Source: Paracoccus wurundjeri (GTDB taxonomy: Bacteria; Pseudomonadota; Alphaproteobacteria; Rhodobacterales; Rhodobacteraceae). Taken from it: a DNA stretch of 64,000 nucleotides. Within the stretch, counting starts at the first letter, position 1; every line of letters starts with the position of its first letter. This document shows positions 38,217 through 46,755 of the stretch, piece after piece. The position numbers and the translations under genes were made by a program. Location of the stretch: positions 62,001-126,000 of the forward strand of contig NZ_JAUUTZ010000006.1 of the NCBI RefSeq assembly GCF_030678915.1. The letters are read 5' to 3'. The notes below the pieces were generated by a model. That model saw only the letters and a list, made by a program, of their open reading frames with translations, was not told where the DNA came from and searched no databases.

Positions 38217-39179
38217 ATGACCGAATCTCGCCCGCTTATCCCGGCCTATCCTGCGCTGGTGCGCGATTACGATGCGGATTTCCGCGTTGACGATGCCTAT
38301 AAGGCAAATCTGCCAGATCTGCAGAACGGCCCTGCCAGCCTGATCGTGGGGGCACATGCGCCTATCCAGCATGTCGGCATCTCGAATTTCCGCTTGCCCA
38401 TCCGCTATCAGACCCGCGATGGCGGAGAGATCACACTGGAAACCAGCGTCACCGGCACGGTCAGCCTTGAGGCGGATCGCAAGGGGATCAACATGAGCCG
38501 GATCATGCGCTCGTTCTATGTCCATGCCGATCATCTTTTCAGCCTCAAAGTGATGGAAGCCGCGCTGGACGATTACAAGGCGGATCTCGAAGCATTCGAT
38601 GCCCGGATACAGATGCGTTTCTCTTATCCGATCCGTGTGGATTCGCTGCGCTCGGGCCTGTCCGGCTGGCAATATTACGATATTGCGCAGGAAGTGTTCG
38701 AGCATCAGGGCCAGCGCCTGCGCGTGATGCATTTCGATTATGTCTATTCCTCGACCTGCCCCTGCTCGCTTGAATTGTCAGAGCATGCGCGGCAGATGCG
38801 GGGACGCCTTGCGACCCCGCATTCGCAGCGATCGATCGCGCGGATTTCTCTGGTCATGAAAGGGCATGAAAAGCTGTGGTTCGAGGATATGGTCGAGCTT
38901 TGCCGCCGCGCCGTTCCGACCGAAACGCAGGTCATGGTCAAGCGCGAGGATGAGCAGGCATTTGCGGAACTGAACGCCGCGAACCCGATTTTCGTGGAGG
39001 ATGCGGTTCGGGCATTCTCGCAGGAGCTTCAATCCGATCCACGGATCGGCGATTTCCGCGTCATCGCCAGTCATCAGGAATCCCTGCATTCGCATGACGC
39101 AGTCAGCCTGTTGACCGATGGCCCGACATTCGCGCAATCATCGCTCGATCCCATGACCTTTGCAGGAAAGATGGGCTGA
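38217..39179 (+). CDS. folE2: GTP cyclohydrolase I, FolE2 type
   Basis: A GCYH-IB enzyme converting GTP to dihydroneopterin triphosphate for folate (and tunnelling-fold products), 320 residues. Blocks: HVGISNFRLPI, SRIMRSFYVHAD, and the active-site STCPCSLELSEHAR with its metal-site Cys. Unlike FolE it does not strictly need zinc and often replaces FolE in zinc limitation. GAAGGAG precedes the ATG. No folate genes adjoin. Confidence 0.95.
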   Translation: MTESRPLIPAYPALVRDYDADFRVDDAYKANLPDLQNGPASLIVGAHAPIQHVGISNFRLPIRYQTRDGGEITLETSVTGTVSLEADRKGINMSRIMRSFYVHADHLFSLKVMEAALDDYKADLEAFDARIQMRFSYPIRVDSLRSGLSGWQYYDIAQEVFEHQGQRLRVMHFDYVYSSTCPCSLELSEHARQMRGRLATPHSQRSIARISLVMKGHEKLWFEDMVELCRRAVPTETQVMVKREDEQAFAELNAANPIFVEDAVRAFSQELQSDPRIGDFRVIASHQESLHSHDAVSLLTDGPTFAQSSLDPMTFAGKMG

Positions 39180-39191
39180 TTTCTCCATCGG

Positions 39192-39207
39192 TTTGCGAAA
39201 ACGCAAA
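39192..39207 (+). terminator. Possible terminator after folE2
   Basis: TTTGCG-AAAA-CGCAAA hairpin 13 bp after the stop, followed by ACGATTTTG. Short stem, weak tail. Confidence 0.4.
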
Positions 39208-39309
39208 ACGATTTTGCCCTGATACCGCCTGACGGATGCTTGCAACACCCCTGCAAGATTCGGATAGTAAACGGGCGGTGAATTCCGCGCGTCCAGGGAG
39301 AGCATCGGC

Positions 39310-40455
39310 ATGGATTTCGCACTTAGCGAAGAACAACAGGCCATTTTCGACATGGCCCGCGATTTCGGTCAGACCCGCATCGCGCCAAATGCGCGTGAAT
39401 GGGAAGCGGCGGGTACGATCCCCCGCGATCTCTGGACCGAAATCGCGCAGCTTGGCTTTGGCGGATTATATGTGGATGAGGAATATGGCGGCTCGGGTCT
39501 CAGCCGCCTTGACGCGACGCTGGTCTTCGAGGCGCTGGCCATGGCCGATCCCGCGGTTGGTTCCTTCCTGTCGATTCACAATATGTGCGGCGGAATGATC
39601 GACAAGTTCGGCAGCGCAGAAACAAAGGAAAAATGGCTGCCCGATCTGTGCAGCATGAAGAAAATCTTCAGCTATTGCCTGACCGAGCCGGGCAGCGGAT
39701 CGGATGCCGCCGCGCTTCGGACGCGTGCAGACAAGACGAATGCAGGCTATCGGCTGAACGGCACCAAGGCCTTCATCTCGGGCGGCGGCTATTCGGACGC
39801 CTATGTCACCATGCTTCGTACCGGTGAGAACGGACCCAGGGGCATCAGCACCGTGATCGTCGAGGATGGCGCCGCCGGTCTTTCCTTTGGCGCCCTTGAA
39901 GACAAGATGGGATGGCGCGCGCAGCCCACGGCACAAGTGCAATTCGACGATTGCATGGTGCCGCATGAAAATCTTCTGGGGGAAGAGGGCAAAGGATTTT
40001 CCTATGCAATGGCCGGCCTTGATGGCGGACGTTTGAATATTGCGGCCGGGGCGCTGGGTGGTGCGCAAACCGCGCTTGACCGGACGCTAGCCTATATGGG
40101 CGAACGCAAGGCGTTCGGACAGTCTCTCGATCAGTTTCAGGCGCTGCAGTTCCGCCTGGCCGAGATGGAAACCGCGCTGCAATCGGCGCGGATTTTCCTG
40201 CGACAGGCGGCATGGAAACTTGACAGCCATGCTTCCGATGCGACGAAATTCTGCGCGATGGCGAAGCTTTACGTAACGGACCGCGCCTTCGATGTCGCAA
40301 ATCAATGTCTGCAATTGCATGGCGGCTATGGCTATCTGGCCGATTACGGCATCGAAAAGATCGTGCGCGATCTACGCGTGCATCAAATCCTGGAAGGCAC
40401 GAATGAAATCATGCGGCTGATCGTCGGCCGCGCCATGCTGGCGGAACGGGGGTAA
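39310..40455 (+). CDS. Acyl-CoA dehydrogenase (isobutyryl-CoA dehydrogenase type)
   Basis: An FAD enzyme of 381 residues introducing the alpha-beta double bond. Motifs: YCLTEPGSGSDAAALRT (FAD/substrate), the dimer block GERKAFGQSL, and catalytic base E362 in LEGTNEIMRLIVGR. The two downstream genes complete valine catabolism, so isobutyryl-CoA to methacrylyl-CoA is the likely step; short/branched-chain relatives are alternatives. GGGAGAG precedes the ATG by 8 bases. It leads a three-gene operon. Confidence 0.9.
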   Translation: MDFALSEEQQAIFDMARDFGQTRIAPNAREWEAAGTIPRDLWTEIAQLGFGGLYVDEEYGGSGLSRLDATLVFEALAMADPAVGSFLSIHNMCGGMIDKFGSAETKEKWLPDLCSMKKIFSYCLTEPGSGSDAAALRTRADKTNAGYRLNGTKAFISGGGYSDAYVTMLRTGENGPRGISTVIVEDGAAGLSFGALEDKMGWRAQPTAQVQFDDCMVPHENLLGEEGKGFSYAMAGLDGGRLNIAAGALGGAQTALDRTLAYMGERKAFGQSLDQFQALQFRLAEMETALQSARIFLRQAAWKLDSHASDATKFCAMAKLYVTDRAFDVANQCLQLHGGYGYLADYGIEKIVRDLRVHQILEGTNEIMRLIVGRAMLAERG

Positions 40456-40460
40456 CCTAG

Positions 40461-41471
40461 TTGACTGATCTGAAGATTTATAAATCCGGCCGCGCCGGAC
40501 ATATCACATTCAACCGGCCCAAGGCACTGAACGCACTCAGCCATCAGATGGCGCTTGATCTGCTTGGGGCGTTGAATGAATGGCGTGACGATCCGCAGGT
40601 CAATCTGATCATCGTCACGGCCGAAGGCGAAAAAGCGTTCTGCGCGGGGGGCGATGTCGTCGAGGTCTATCGCGCCGGAATGGCGGGCAACCATCAGGTC
40701 GGACGTGACTTTTTTCGCGACGAATACCGGATGAACGCGACGATCGCCGATTATCCCAAGCCGATCGCCGCCTTCATGCAGGGTTTCGTAATGGGCGGCG
40801 GCGTCGGCGTCGGCGGTCATGCAAGCCACCGTATCGTCAGCGACACGACCAAAATCGCCATGCCGGAATCTACCATCGGTCTGATCCCGGATGTCGGCGG
40901 AACATGGCTGCTGGGCCGGGCTCCGGGCCGCATCGGAGAATATCTGGGTCTGACATCCGAGCGTATGGGTCCGGGCGATGCCATCCAGGCCGGTTTTGCC
41001 GATTACTACCTGCCCGAAGCCGAATGGCCCGCCCTGATCGCCGATCTGGAACAAAGCGGCGATGCCGCCCGGATCAAGGGCAAGACGCCGCCCCCTGCCC
41101 CGTTATCCAGCCGCGACCTGTCCGCCTTTGGCGAGCGGCATGTGGAGGATATCGTCGCCGCACTTGAAAAAGCCGGCGATGAGGACACGCTGAAATCTCT
41201 CCGCCGGAGTTCGCCCCTGTCCATGGCGGCGGGTCTGGTAATGATCAGGGCCTCGCGCGGGGACCGGCGCATACAGGAATCGCTGAGCCGCGAATACCGC
41301 TTTACCTGGCGCGCGACCGAATTCAGCGACTTTCTGGAGGGCGTGCGTGCACAAATCATCGACAAGGACCGCGAACCACAATGGTCGGCGGATGCATCGG
41401 AGGCGAATGTATCAAGGATTCTTGCATCGCTGGGCGAGCATGAACTTCGCTGGAAGGAGGAGACGGCATGA
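40461..41471 (+). CDS. 3-Hydroxyisobutyryl-CoA hydrolase / enoyl-CoA hydratase family protein
   Basis: A crotonase-fold protein, 336 residues. FCAGGDVVEVY and MGGGVGVGGHASHRI form the oxyanion hole; PESTIGLIPDVGGTWLL carries the catalytic Glu and Asp of the hydrolase (HIBCH) branch. The length and YRFTWRATEFSDFLEGVRAQ tail also fit HIBCH rather than enoyl hydratase. It starts with a rare TTG, 5 bp after the dehydrogenase stop and behind GGGGGT. It releases 3-hydroxyisobutyrate for the next gene. ATGA overlap with mmsB. Confidence 0.9.
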   Translation: MTDLKIYKSGRAGHITFNRPKALNALSHQMALDLLGALNEWRDDPQVNLIIVTAEGEKAFCAGGDVVEVYRAGMAGNHQVGRDFFRDEYRMNATIADYPKPIAAFMQGFVMGGGVGVGGHASHRIVSDTTKIAMPESTIGLIPDVGGTWLLGRAPGRIGEYLGLTSERMGPGDAIQAGFADYYLPEAEWPALIADLEQSGDAARIKGKTPPPAPLSSRDLSAFGERHVEDIVAALEKAGDEDTLKSLRRSSPLSMAAGLVMIRASRGDRRIQESLSREYRFTWRATEFSDFLEGVRAQIIDKDREPQWSADASEANVSRILASLGEHELRWKEETA

Positions 41472-42337
41472 AAATCGGGTTCATCGGTTTGGGAAATATG
41501 GGCGCGCCGATGGCCGCCAATCTGGCCGAAGCGGGATATGAGGTCACCGGCTTCGATACTGCCGCGCCCGTCCCCGCCGGGCTGATATCGGCGGGTAGCG
41601 CGGCAGATGCGGTGAGGGATGCCGATGTCGTCATCACCATGCTGCCCAATGGTGCGATCCTGAAAATGGTCGCTCAACAGATCATCCCGAACATGAAGCG
41701 CGGTGCGGTCCTTTGCGATTGCTCGACCGTGGATGTGAATTCTGCGCGCGCCGTCGCATCGGGGGCAAGCGCGGCGGGACTGGGGGCATTGGATGCGCCG
41801 GTATCGGGCGGGATCGGCGGCGCGCAGAACGGCACATTGACCTTTATGGTCGGCGGCGGCGGCGCGGCATTCGCGACAGTATCCCCGCTCTTCGATATCA
41901 TGGGCCAGAAGGCGGTCCATTGCGGCGATTCCGGCGCCGGACAAGCCGCCAAGATCTGCAATAACATGATCCTTGGCGCAACGATGATCGTTACCTGCGA
42001 AGCCTTTGCCCTGGCCGACAAGCTTGGACTGGACCGGCAGAAGATGTTTGATGTGGTTTCAACGAGTTCCGGCTATAGCTGGTCGATGAACGCCTATTGC
42101 CCTGCCCCTGGTATCGGCCCGCAATCGCCTGCGGATAACGATTATCGACCGGGTTTCTCCGCCGATCTGATGCTGAAGGATCTTGGACTTGCCCGGGATG
42201 CGGCCCGCTCGGCCGGTGCACAAACACCTATGGGCGAACTCGCCCTGCAATTATACGAGCAATTCGTCGAACAAGAGGACGGGCGCGGGCGCGATTTCTC
42301 GGCAATGTTGCCAAGATTCGTCAAAATGAACGGATGA
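41468..42337 (+). CDS. mmsB: 3-Hydroxyisobutyrate dehydrogenase
   Basis: An NAD-dependent beta-hydroxyacid dehydrogenase of 289 residues that oxidises 3-hydroxyisobutyrate to methylmalonate semialdehyde. Rossmann GFIGLGNMGAPMAANL, substrate-binding DAPVSGGIGGAQNGTL, catalytic K162 in GQAAKICNNM. Third gene of the valine operon; the methylmalonate-semialdehyde dehydrogenase is not in this window. Confidence 0.95.
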   Translation: MKIGFIGLGNMGAPMAANLAEAGYEVTGFDTAAPVPAGLISAGSAADAVRDADVVITMLPNGAILKMVAQQIIPNMKRGAVLCDCSTVDVNSARAVASGASAAGLGALDAPVSGGIGGAQNGTLTFMVGGGGAAFATVSPLFDIMGQKAVHCGDSGAGQAAKICNNMILGATMIVTCEAFALADKLGLDRQKMFDVVSTSSGYSWSMNAYCPAPGIGPQSPADNDYRPGFSADLMLKDLGLARDAARSAGAQTPMGELALQLYEQFVEQEDGRGRDFSAMLPRFVKMNG

Positions 42338-42435
42338 CCGCGCAAAGCGGGAACCGGATGGAACCCGCGCTGTTGTCGGAAGTTACCTATCTGAAAAGTC
42401 ATACAGCAAGTAAAAGCCAGGGACTTATATCGCAG

Positions 42436-42738
42436 ATGGGTTATGTTCGTAGTTTTGCAACGGCATGTGTTATGGCCGTACTGACAAGCGGCGGAGTGTT
42501 TTATGCGCCGCAGGCATTCGCAGCCGGGACACCGGATGCGGAATCTTCTGAATTCGGAGTCGGCGATGTCCTGCCCGCCGAAGAAGTTCATATTATTTCC
42601 CAGCCCGGCCTTTACGGACTGGGTCCCGAACCCGCAGACAGCAAATATGCGATCGCGCATGGCATGCTGATCAGGATCGATCCGAAAACCGGGAAAGTCC
42701 TGTCAATTCTGCGTAGCCAAAGCACGGTTCTGGATTAG
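42436..42738 (+). CDS. Small exported protein of unknown function
   Basis: A 100-residue protein with a signal peptide (MGYVRSFATACVMAV, cleavage near PQAFA) and a mature part ending YAIAHGMLIRIDPKTGKVLS then ILR. This RIDPKTGKVL tail is seen in small exported proteins of related bacteria, without known function. The frame is open from an ATG at 42334 overlapping the mmsB stop; the later ATG is preferred because it puts the signal peptide at the N-terminus. Confidence 0.65.
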   Translation: MGYVRSFATACVMAVLTSGGVFYAPQAFAAGTPDAESSEFGVGDVLPAEEVHIISQPGLYGLGPEPADSKYAIAHGMLIRIDPKTGKVLSILRSQSTVLD

Positions 42739-42838
42739 GACAATTCGCGCCAGAGCAGAAACGCCGCGCTTATGTCCATATCAGTCAATTCCGCGTCCCG
42801 GAGGCAAAGTCTTCGGGCGGCATTGTCATAAAAGCACG

Positions 42839-43996
42839 TCAGTTCGCCGCCCGCATGATATCCCGCAGGGCCGCCGAAGATAGTTCTGCAGGATTGGCTT
42901 TCATAGAAGATGAACTCGCCGCTGCTTCAGCTGCTGCTGTTTGCGCTTTTTCATCAATGCTAAGGCCGGTCAGCGTTTCAAGACCATGCGCATGGGACCA
43001 ATCGGCCAGCATGCCCGCCGCCTGCTCCAGCCCGGCCCCGCCATTGCCGAACATATCGCCAATCCATGCGCCGACTTCATCCAGCCGTTTTGCGGCATCA
43101 TCGTCGGAGACAGCAAAGCGGTTCGCTACCAGCACATGCGGCAACAGCGCCCCGCAAATCGCGCCATGCGCCGCGCCGGTCAGCCCACCCAATGGCCCGG
43201 CCAGGCCATGAACTGCGCCAAGCCCGGCATTGGCAAGCGCAAGGCCGCCGCACAGGCTGACCCATGCCATTTCATCCCTCGCCCCGGCATCCTCGCCCTC
43301 TTCCATCAGACGGCGCAGCGCCCCCAAACCCCGCGGAATGGCATCGCGGCACAGCGCATCGGTCAGCGGATTGGCGCGCGTACAGATATATGGCTCGATC
43401 ACCTGTGTGATGGCGTCCAGCCCCGAGGCCAGCGTGATCGCGGCCGGACAGCCATCCGTCAATGCCGGATCGACGATGGCAAGGCGCGGCAGCATCTGTG
43501 CGTCGCGTAGGCTGACCTTGCGCCGATGCTCGGGTACGCCAATCACCGCATTGCGCGTGACTTCCGCACCGGTTCCGGCAGTGGTCGGCATGGCAATGAA
43601 GGGCAGCGGAGCATGATCCAGCGGCAATCCCTTCCCCACAACCTCCAAATGATCCAGCATGGGCCGGGTGGCGGGCACCAGCGCGGCGATGGCCTTGCCG
43701 GCATCGATCACGGCACCGCCGCCGACGGCGACAACAATCTCGGCATTGCCGGAACGGGCCGCATCTATGCCGGCTTCGATCACGGCAATATCCGGTTCGG
43801 ACGCCGCCGGATAGCCGGTTACCACACAACCCCTGGCAGCCAAATCGCGCCGCAATCCATCGGTTCGCGCGGGGTTTTTGCCATGCACCAGCAGCACCCT
43901 CGATCCAAAAACGGCGATACGCTCCGCCGCAATGGTGGCCTGTCCGCGACCGAACAGGATTTCGGTTGCGGTCGCGAATGAAAAGGGGTTGGCCAC
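42839..43996 (-). CDS. Iron-containing alcohol dehydrogenase family protein
   Basis: A 385-residue group III (Fe-ADH) dehydrogenase. The NAD site is VAVGGGAVIDAGKAIA and the substrate block is PLPFIAMPTTAGTGAEVTRN. Metal-site region: LDAITQVIEPYI (Asp kept, the usual His is Gln) and VHGLAGPLGGLTGAAHG (two His kept). The changed ligand means iron binding and substrate should not be assumed. GTG start seven bases after GAGGAG. It stands alone, convergent with the small exported protein. Confidence 0.87.
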   Translation of the reverse strand: MANPFSFATATEILFGRGQATIAAERIAVFGSRVLLVHGKNPARTDGLRRDLAARGCVVTGYPAASEPDIAVIEAGIDAARSGNAEIVVAVGGGAVIDAGKAIAALVPATRPMLDHLEVVGKGLPLDHAPLPFIAMPTTAGTGAEVTRNAVIGVPEHRRKVSLRDAQMLPRLAIVDPALTDGCPAAITLASGLDAITQVIEPYICTRANPLTDALCRDAIPRGLGALRRLMEEGEDAGARDEMAWVSLCGGLALANAGLGAVHGLAGPLGGLTGAAHGAICGALLPHVLVANRFAVSDDDAAKRLDEVGAWIGDMFGNGGAGLEQAAGMLADWSHAHGLETLTGLSIDEKAQTAAAEAAASSSSMKANPAELSSAALRDIMRAAN

Positions 43997-44126
43997 GACA
44001 TGACTCCTCATGCGAAGAAAATGCTTAGACCTTTTATACCGGAAACATATCGCTCTGAAGCCCGTGCTTGCATCAAGGGCAACAAGGCCGACCCTCATTC
44101 ACATGAGTGCCCGGATGAACCCAGGA

Positions 44127-44603
44127 TCAGGCGACCGCCGCGCGTTCATCCCCGGCCAATTGTGCATCCAGGGCTAAAATCTGCCGCACGGCTTCGGCTG
44201 CTTCACGACCTTTCCTGACGAAATGATCGCGGAAGAACGCCGTCATCACCTCGACTTCCTGATAATTATGCGGGGTCAGCGATACCGAAAAACAGGGCAC
44301 GCCGGTTTCCAGCCCCACATTCATCAAGCCGGTCACGACGGCACCCGCGACGAAATCATGGCGATAAATTCCGCCATCCACAACGAAAGCCGCAGCAACC
44401 ACGGCGTCATATCTGCCGGTCTGGGCCAGTTTCTTGGCCAGCAAAGGCATCTCGAAGGCGCCGGGCACATCGAAAGTGTCGATCTGCGCAGCGGGAATCA
44501 GGCGCGTGGCCTCGTCAGTGAAGCCGTCATGGGCACGATCGACGATGTCGGCATGCCAGCGGGCCTTGATGAATGCGATGCGGGGATTGGTCGTTTTGGT
44601 CAT
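44127..44603 (-). CDS. ribH2: 6,7-Dimethyl-8-ribityllumazine synthase, type II (RibH2)
   Basis: The penultimate riboflavin step, condensing the pyrimidine amine with dihydroxybutanone phosphate. The 158-residue product reads RIAFIKARWHADIV, FDVPGAFEMPLLAKKL, AAAFVVDGGIYRHDFVA, GLETGVPCFSVSLTPHNY. The RW at the N-terminus and the missing classic VIRG loop fit the type II enzyme known from Brucella and rhizobia, which forms decamers. It is controlled by the FMN riboswitch just upstream. Confidence 0.92.
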   Translation of the reverse strand: MTKTTNPRIAFIKARWHADIVDRAHDGFTDEATRLIPAAQIDTFDVPGAFEMPLLAKKLAQTGRYDAVVAAAFVVDGGIYRHDFVAGAVVTGLMNVGLETGVPCFSVSLTPHNYQEVEVMTAFFRDHFVRKGREAAEAVRQILALDAQLAGDERAAVA

Positions 44604-44683
44604 AATTCAGGAACCTACCGTTCAATTGCGTCAGGCCCCAGAGCACGAGCCATGACTGATCCATGGGAACGGATGCAGCCACG

Positions 44684-44805
44684 GTCCTCTTCCGTCCGGA
44701 CTATACCGTCGGCTCCGGAGTTCCACCGGATCTGCTGACCTTTCCCGGATGGGAAAGCGCTCGCGGGCTATCACCGCCGGTGGGGAATTGCACCCCGCCC
44801 TGAGA
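44684..44805 (-). promoter_or_regulatory. FMN riboswitch (RFN element)
   Basis: Minus-strand sequence shows the RFN core in order: AGGGCGGGGTGCAATTCCCC, ACCGGCGGTGATAG, AGCCCGCGAGC, a variable stem TTTCCCATCCGGGAAA, GATCCGGTG-AACTCCGG, AGCCGACGGTATAGTCCG and GAAGAGGACC. It sits 80 nt before ribH2. A CCATG/CATGG hairpin at about 44642-44666 follows and may be part of the expression platform; no T-run terminator was seen, so control may be translational. The rest of the gap to 45042 shows no gene. Confidence 0.97.
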
Positions 44806-45042
44806 ACGCGAAATGATTAGCATGGTGTTTCGGGGTCGCCAAGTGAAAAGCGGCGACTTGGCGCGATCTGGCCGCGGGCCCCCGATGCCTTTCATGACAA
44901 GCCCGGAAGCTTCGATATGGTGCACGAGTGCCTGAATAACGACATGGTTACGCGATACTGTCAGGTGTCCCGGCAGCTTATGGGGCGCTTCGATATCCGG
45001 GATCCTCTTGATGCAACAGGCGAAACGCGGATCAGACCAGTC

Positions 45043-46053
45043 TCAGCCCTGCAATGCCTCTTCTTGCCGGGACTCGGTGATCGCTGCCCGCGTGACCTGT
45101 GCCAATGCGGTTTCATAAACCTCGATTCCGCCCCCCGATGCACCTTCGGACAATGTCCGTTTCCACCCGCGCGCGCCGGGCTGTCCATGAAACAGGCCCA
45201 GCATATGGCGGGTAACCTGATGCAATCGCCCGCCACCCGCAAGATGATCGCGGATATAGGGGCGCATCGCTTCAGCCACCTGAATCGCTGATGAAAATTG
45301 CGGGGCTTCTTCCCAAAGCATATCCGCCTGCCCCAACATGTCCCAGGGCCGGTGATAGGCCGCGCGTCCGATCATCACGCCATCCATGACCTTCAGATGC
45401 CCGCGAACCTCATCGAGACTGTCGATTCCACCATTGATTGACAGATCCAGATCAGGGAAAGCGGATTTCATGGCATGGACCAGCGGATAATCCAGCGGCG
45501 GCACCTCGCGATTCTCGCGCGGGCTAAGCCCCTGCAACCAGGCTTTCCGGGCATGAATCGTAATGCGGCGTATGCCGGTCCTGCTGATTGTCTCGATGAA
45601 ATCCGGCAGGATTTCCGCAGGCTCCTGATCATCGACGCCGATCCGGCATTTTACCGTCACTTCAACGGGACTCTCGGCCATCATTTCCGCCACGCAATCC
45701 GCCACCAGACCGGGAGTTTTCATCAGCACCGCGCCGAAACATCCCGACTGGACCCGATCACTGGGGCAGCCCACATTAAGGTTGATTTCGTCGTAACCCC
45801 AATCCGCCGCAAGGCGCGTCGCATCGCGCAGCTCAGCCGGTTCCGAACCGCCCAGTTGCAACGCGACCGGATGTTCGGCAGCGGTGAAATCCAGGAGTCG
45901 CGCCCGATCACCATGGATGATGGCGGGCGCGGTCACCATCTCGGTATAAAGCAATGCCCGCCGCGACATCAGCCGGTGGAAATATCTGCAGTGCCGGTCC
46001 GACCAATCCATCATCGGGGCGACGGAAAGCATATGTGCTTGATATTTCTTCAT
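45043..46053 (-). CDS. dusA: tRNA-dihydrouridine synthase A
   Basis: An FMN enzyme reducing U20/U20a in the tRNA D-loop; 336 residues. APMMDWSDRHCRYF is the FMN-binding start, NLNVGCPSDRVQSGCFGAVLM holds the catalytic Cys, and TVKCRIGVDD and IHARKAWLQGLSP are DusA-specific. The start taken is MKKYQAHMLS; the nearer MLSVAPMMDW (46032) is an alternative and neither has a strong ribosome site. Confidence 0.94.
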   Translation of the reverse strand: MKKYQAHMLSVAPMMDWSDRHCRYFHRLMSRRALLYTEMVTAPAIIHGDRARLLDFTAAEHPVALQLGGSEPAELRDATRLAADWGYDEINLNVGCPSDRVQSGCFGAVLMKTPGLVADCVAEMMAESPVEVTVKCRIGVDDQEPAEILPDFIETISRTGIRRITIHARKAWLQGLSPRENREVPPLDYPLVHAMKSAFPDLDLSINGGIDSLDEVRGHLKVMDGVMIGRAAYHRPWDMLGQADMLWEEAPQFSSAIQVAEAMRPYIRDHLAGGGRLHQVTRHMLGLFHGQPGARGWKRTLSEGASGGGIEVYETALAQVTRAAITESRQEEALQG

Positions 46054-46418
46054 TTCAAATACGCCGTCCATTCGTCGCGCGTGGGCATGCGCACTCCATT
46101 CCACGACTCAATACGCCCCTTTTTGCCATGTTCCAACTCTGCGCTGCACAAATGGAGTACATGAAAAGCGCCATGGTTCAAAAACTCCCGTCGCGCCTTT
46201 GGCGTATTCAGGTTACAAAACCACTCAATCGGCGGGTTCTTCCTTCGCCGTTGCAACGCGGAGATATGCCCCCGGAAGGTCGAGGACAAGATTGACCGAA
46301 GTGAACCTATACACGCCAGCGGCGATACGGCAAAGACGCCGGGAAGATCGGCATGGCGGCCATCGCTGTCTTCTTCCGGCTCCGGGCCGCCACTTCTAAC
46401 GACGCTCGAATCCGTCAC
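46050..46418 (-). pseudogene. Doubtful 122-codon ORF, possibly remnant of an integrase N-terminal domain
   Basis: The only open frame in the 342-bp gap before dusA. Its second half (PPIEWFCNLNTPKARREF, about residues 61-78) faintly resembles the SAM-like core-binding domain of tyrosine recombinases, where a motif like IEWFANxxNPxTRRAY is common. The rest is unrecognisable and no catalytic domain is present. It overlaps both neighbours and has no clear ribosome site. It may not be coding. Confidence 0.22.
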
Positions 46419-46710
46419 GATTCAAGCCGGGCTTCATGTCGCTGCGACACCACTCCCGCACATCGGCCTGTATAGGGCCAAGGCTGCAGACGATCTCGAA
46501 CGCGTCGACCATCGCTTGCGGGCCTTGCGCCGCAATCCTGACATTATCGGGACCGGAACTGATCCAGCCATTCAGGCTGAGCCTGCGGGCACGGTCGATG
46601 GCAAAGACCACGAAAGGCTCGCCCAAAATGCCGCGATATGTCAGTTCGACCGCGCAAATATTCTGCCCGCCACGCCCGAACTCGCCGCTTTCATAGTCCA
46701 ATTCATGCAT
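46396..46710 (-). CDS. Acylphosphatase-fold protein lacking the catalytic residues
   Basis: A 104-residue protein. Residues about 20-92 follow the acylphosphatase pattern: AVELTYRGI, FAIDRARRLSLNGWISSGPDN, VRIAAQGPQAMVDAFEIV, LGPIQADVREW. The catalytic Arg of the GxVQGVxFR loop is replaced (GILGEPFVVF), and the Asn of GWVxN is Ser, so acyl-phosphate hydrolysis is unlikely. It lies 45 bp after the BMP-type binding protein gene as the last gene of the oxygenase/transporter cluster. Its role is unknown. Confidence 0.6.
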   Translation of the reverse strand: MHELDYESGEFGRGGQNICAVELTYRGILGEPFVVFAIDRARRLSLNGWISSGPDNVRIAAQGPQAMVDAFEIVCSLGPIQADVREWCRSDMKPGLNRDGFERR

Positions 46711-46755
46711 CCTTTCAGACCGTGGAACCGGCAGGCCATCCAGCCTGCACCGCCT

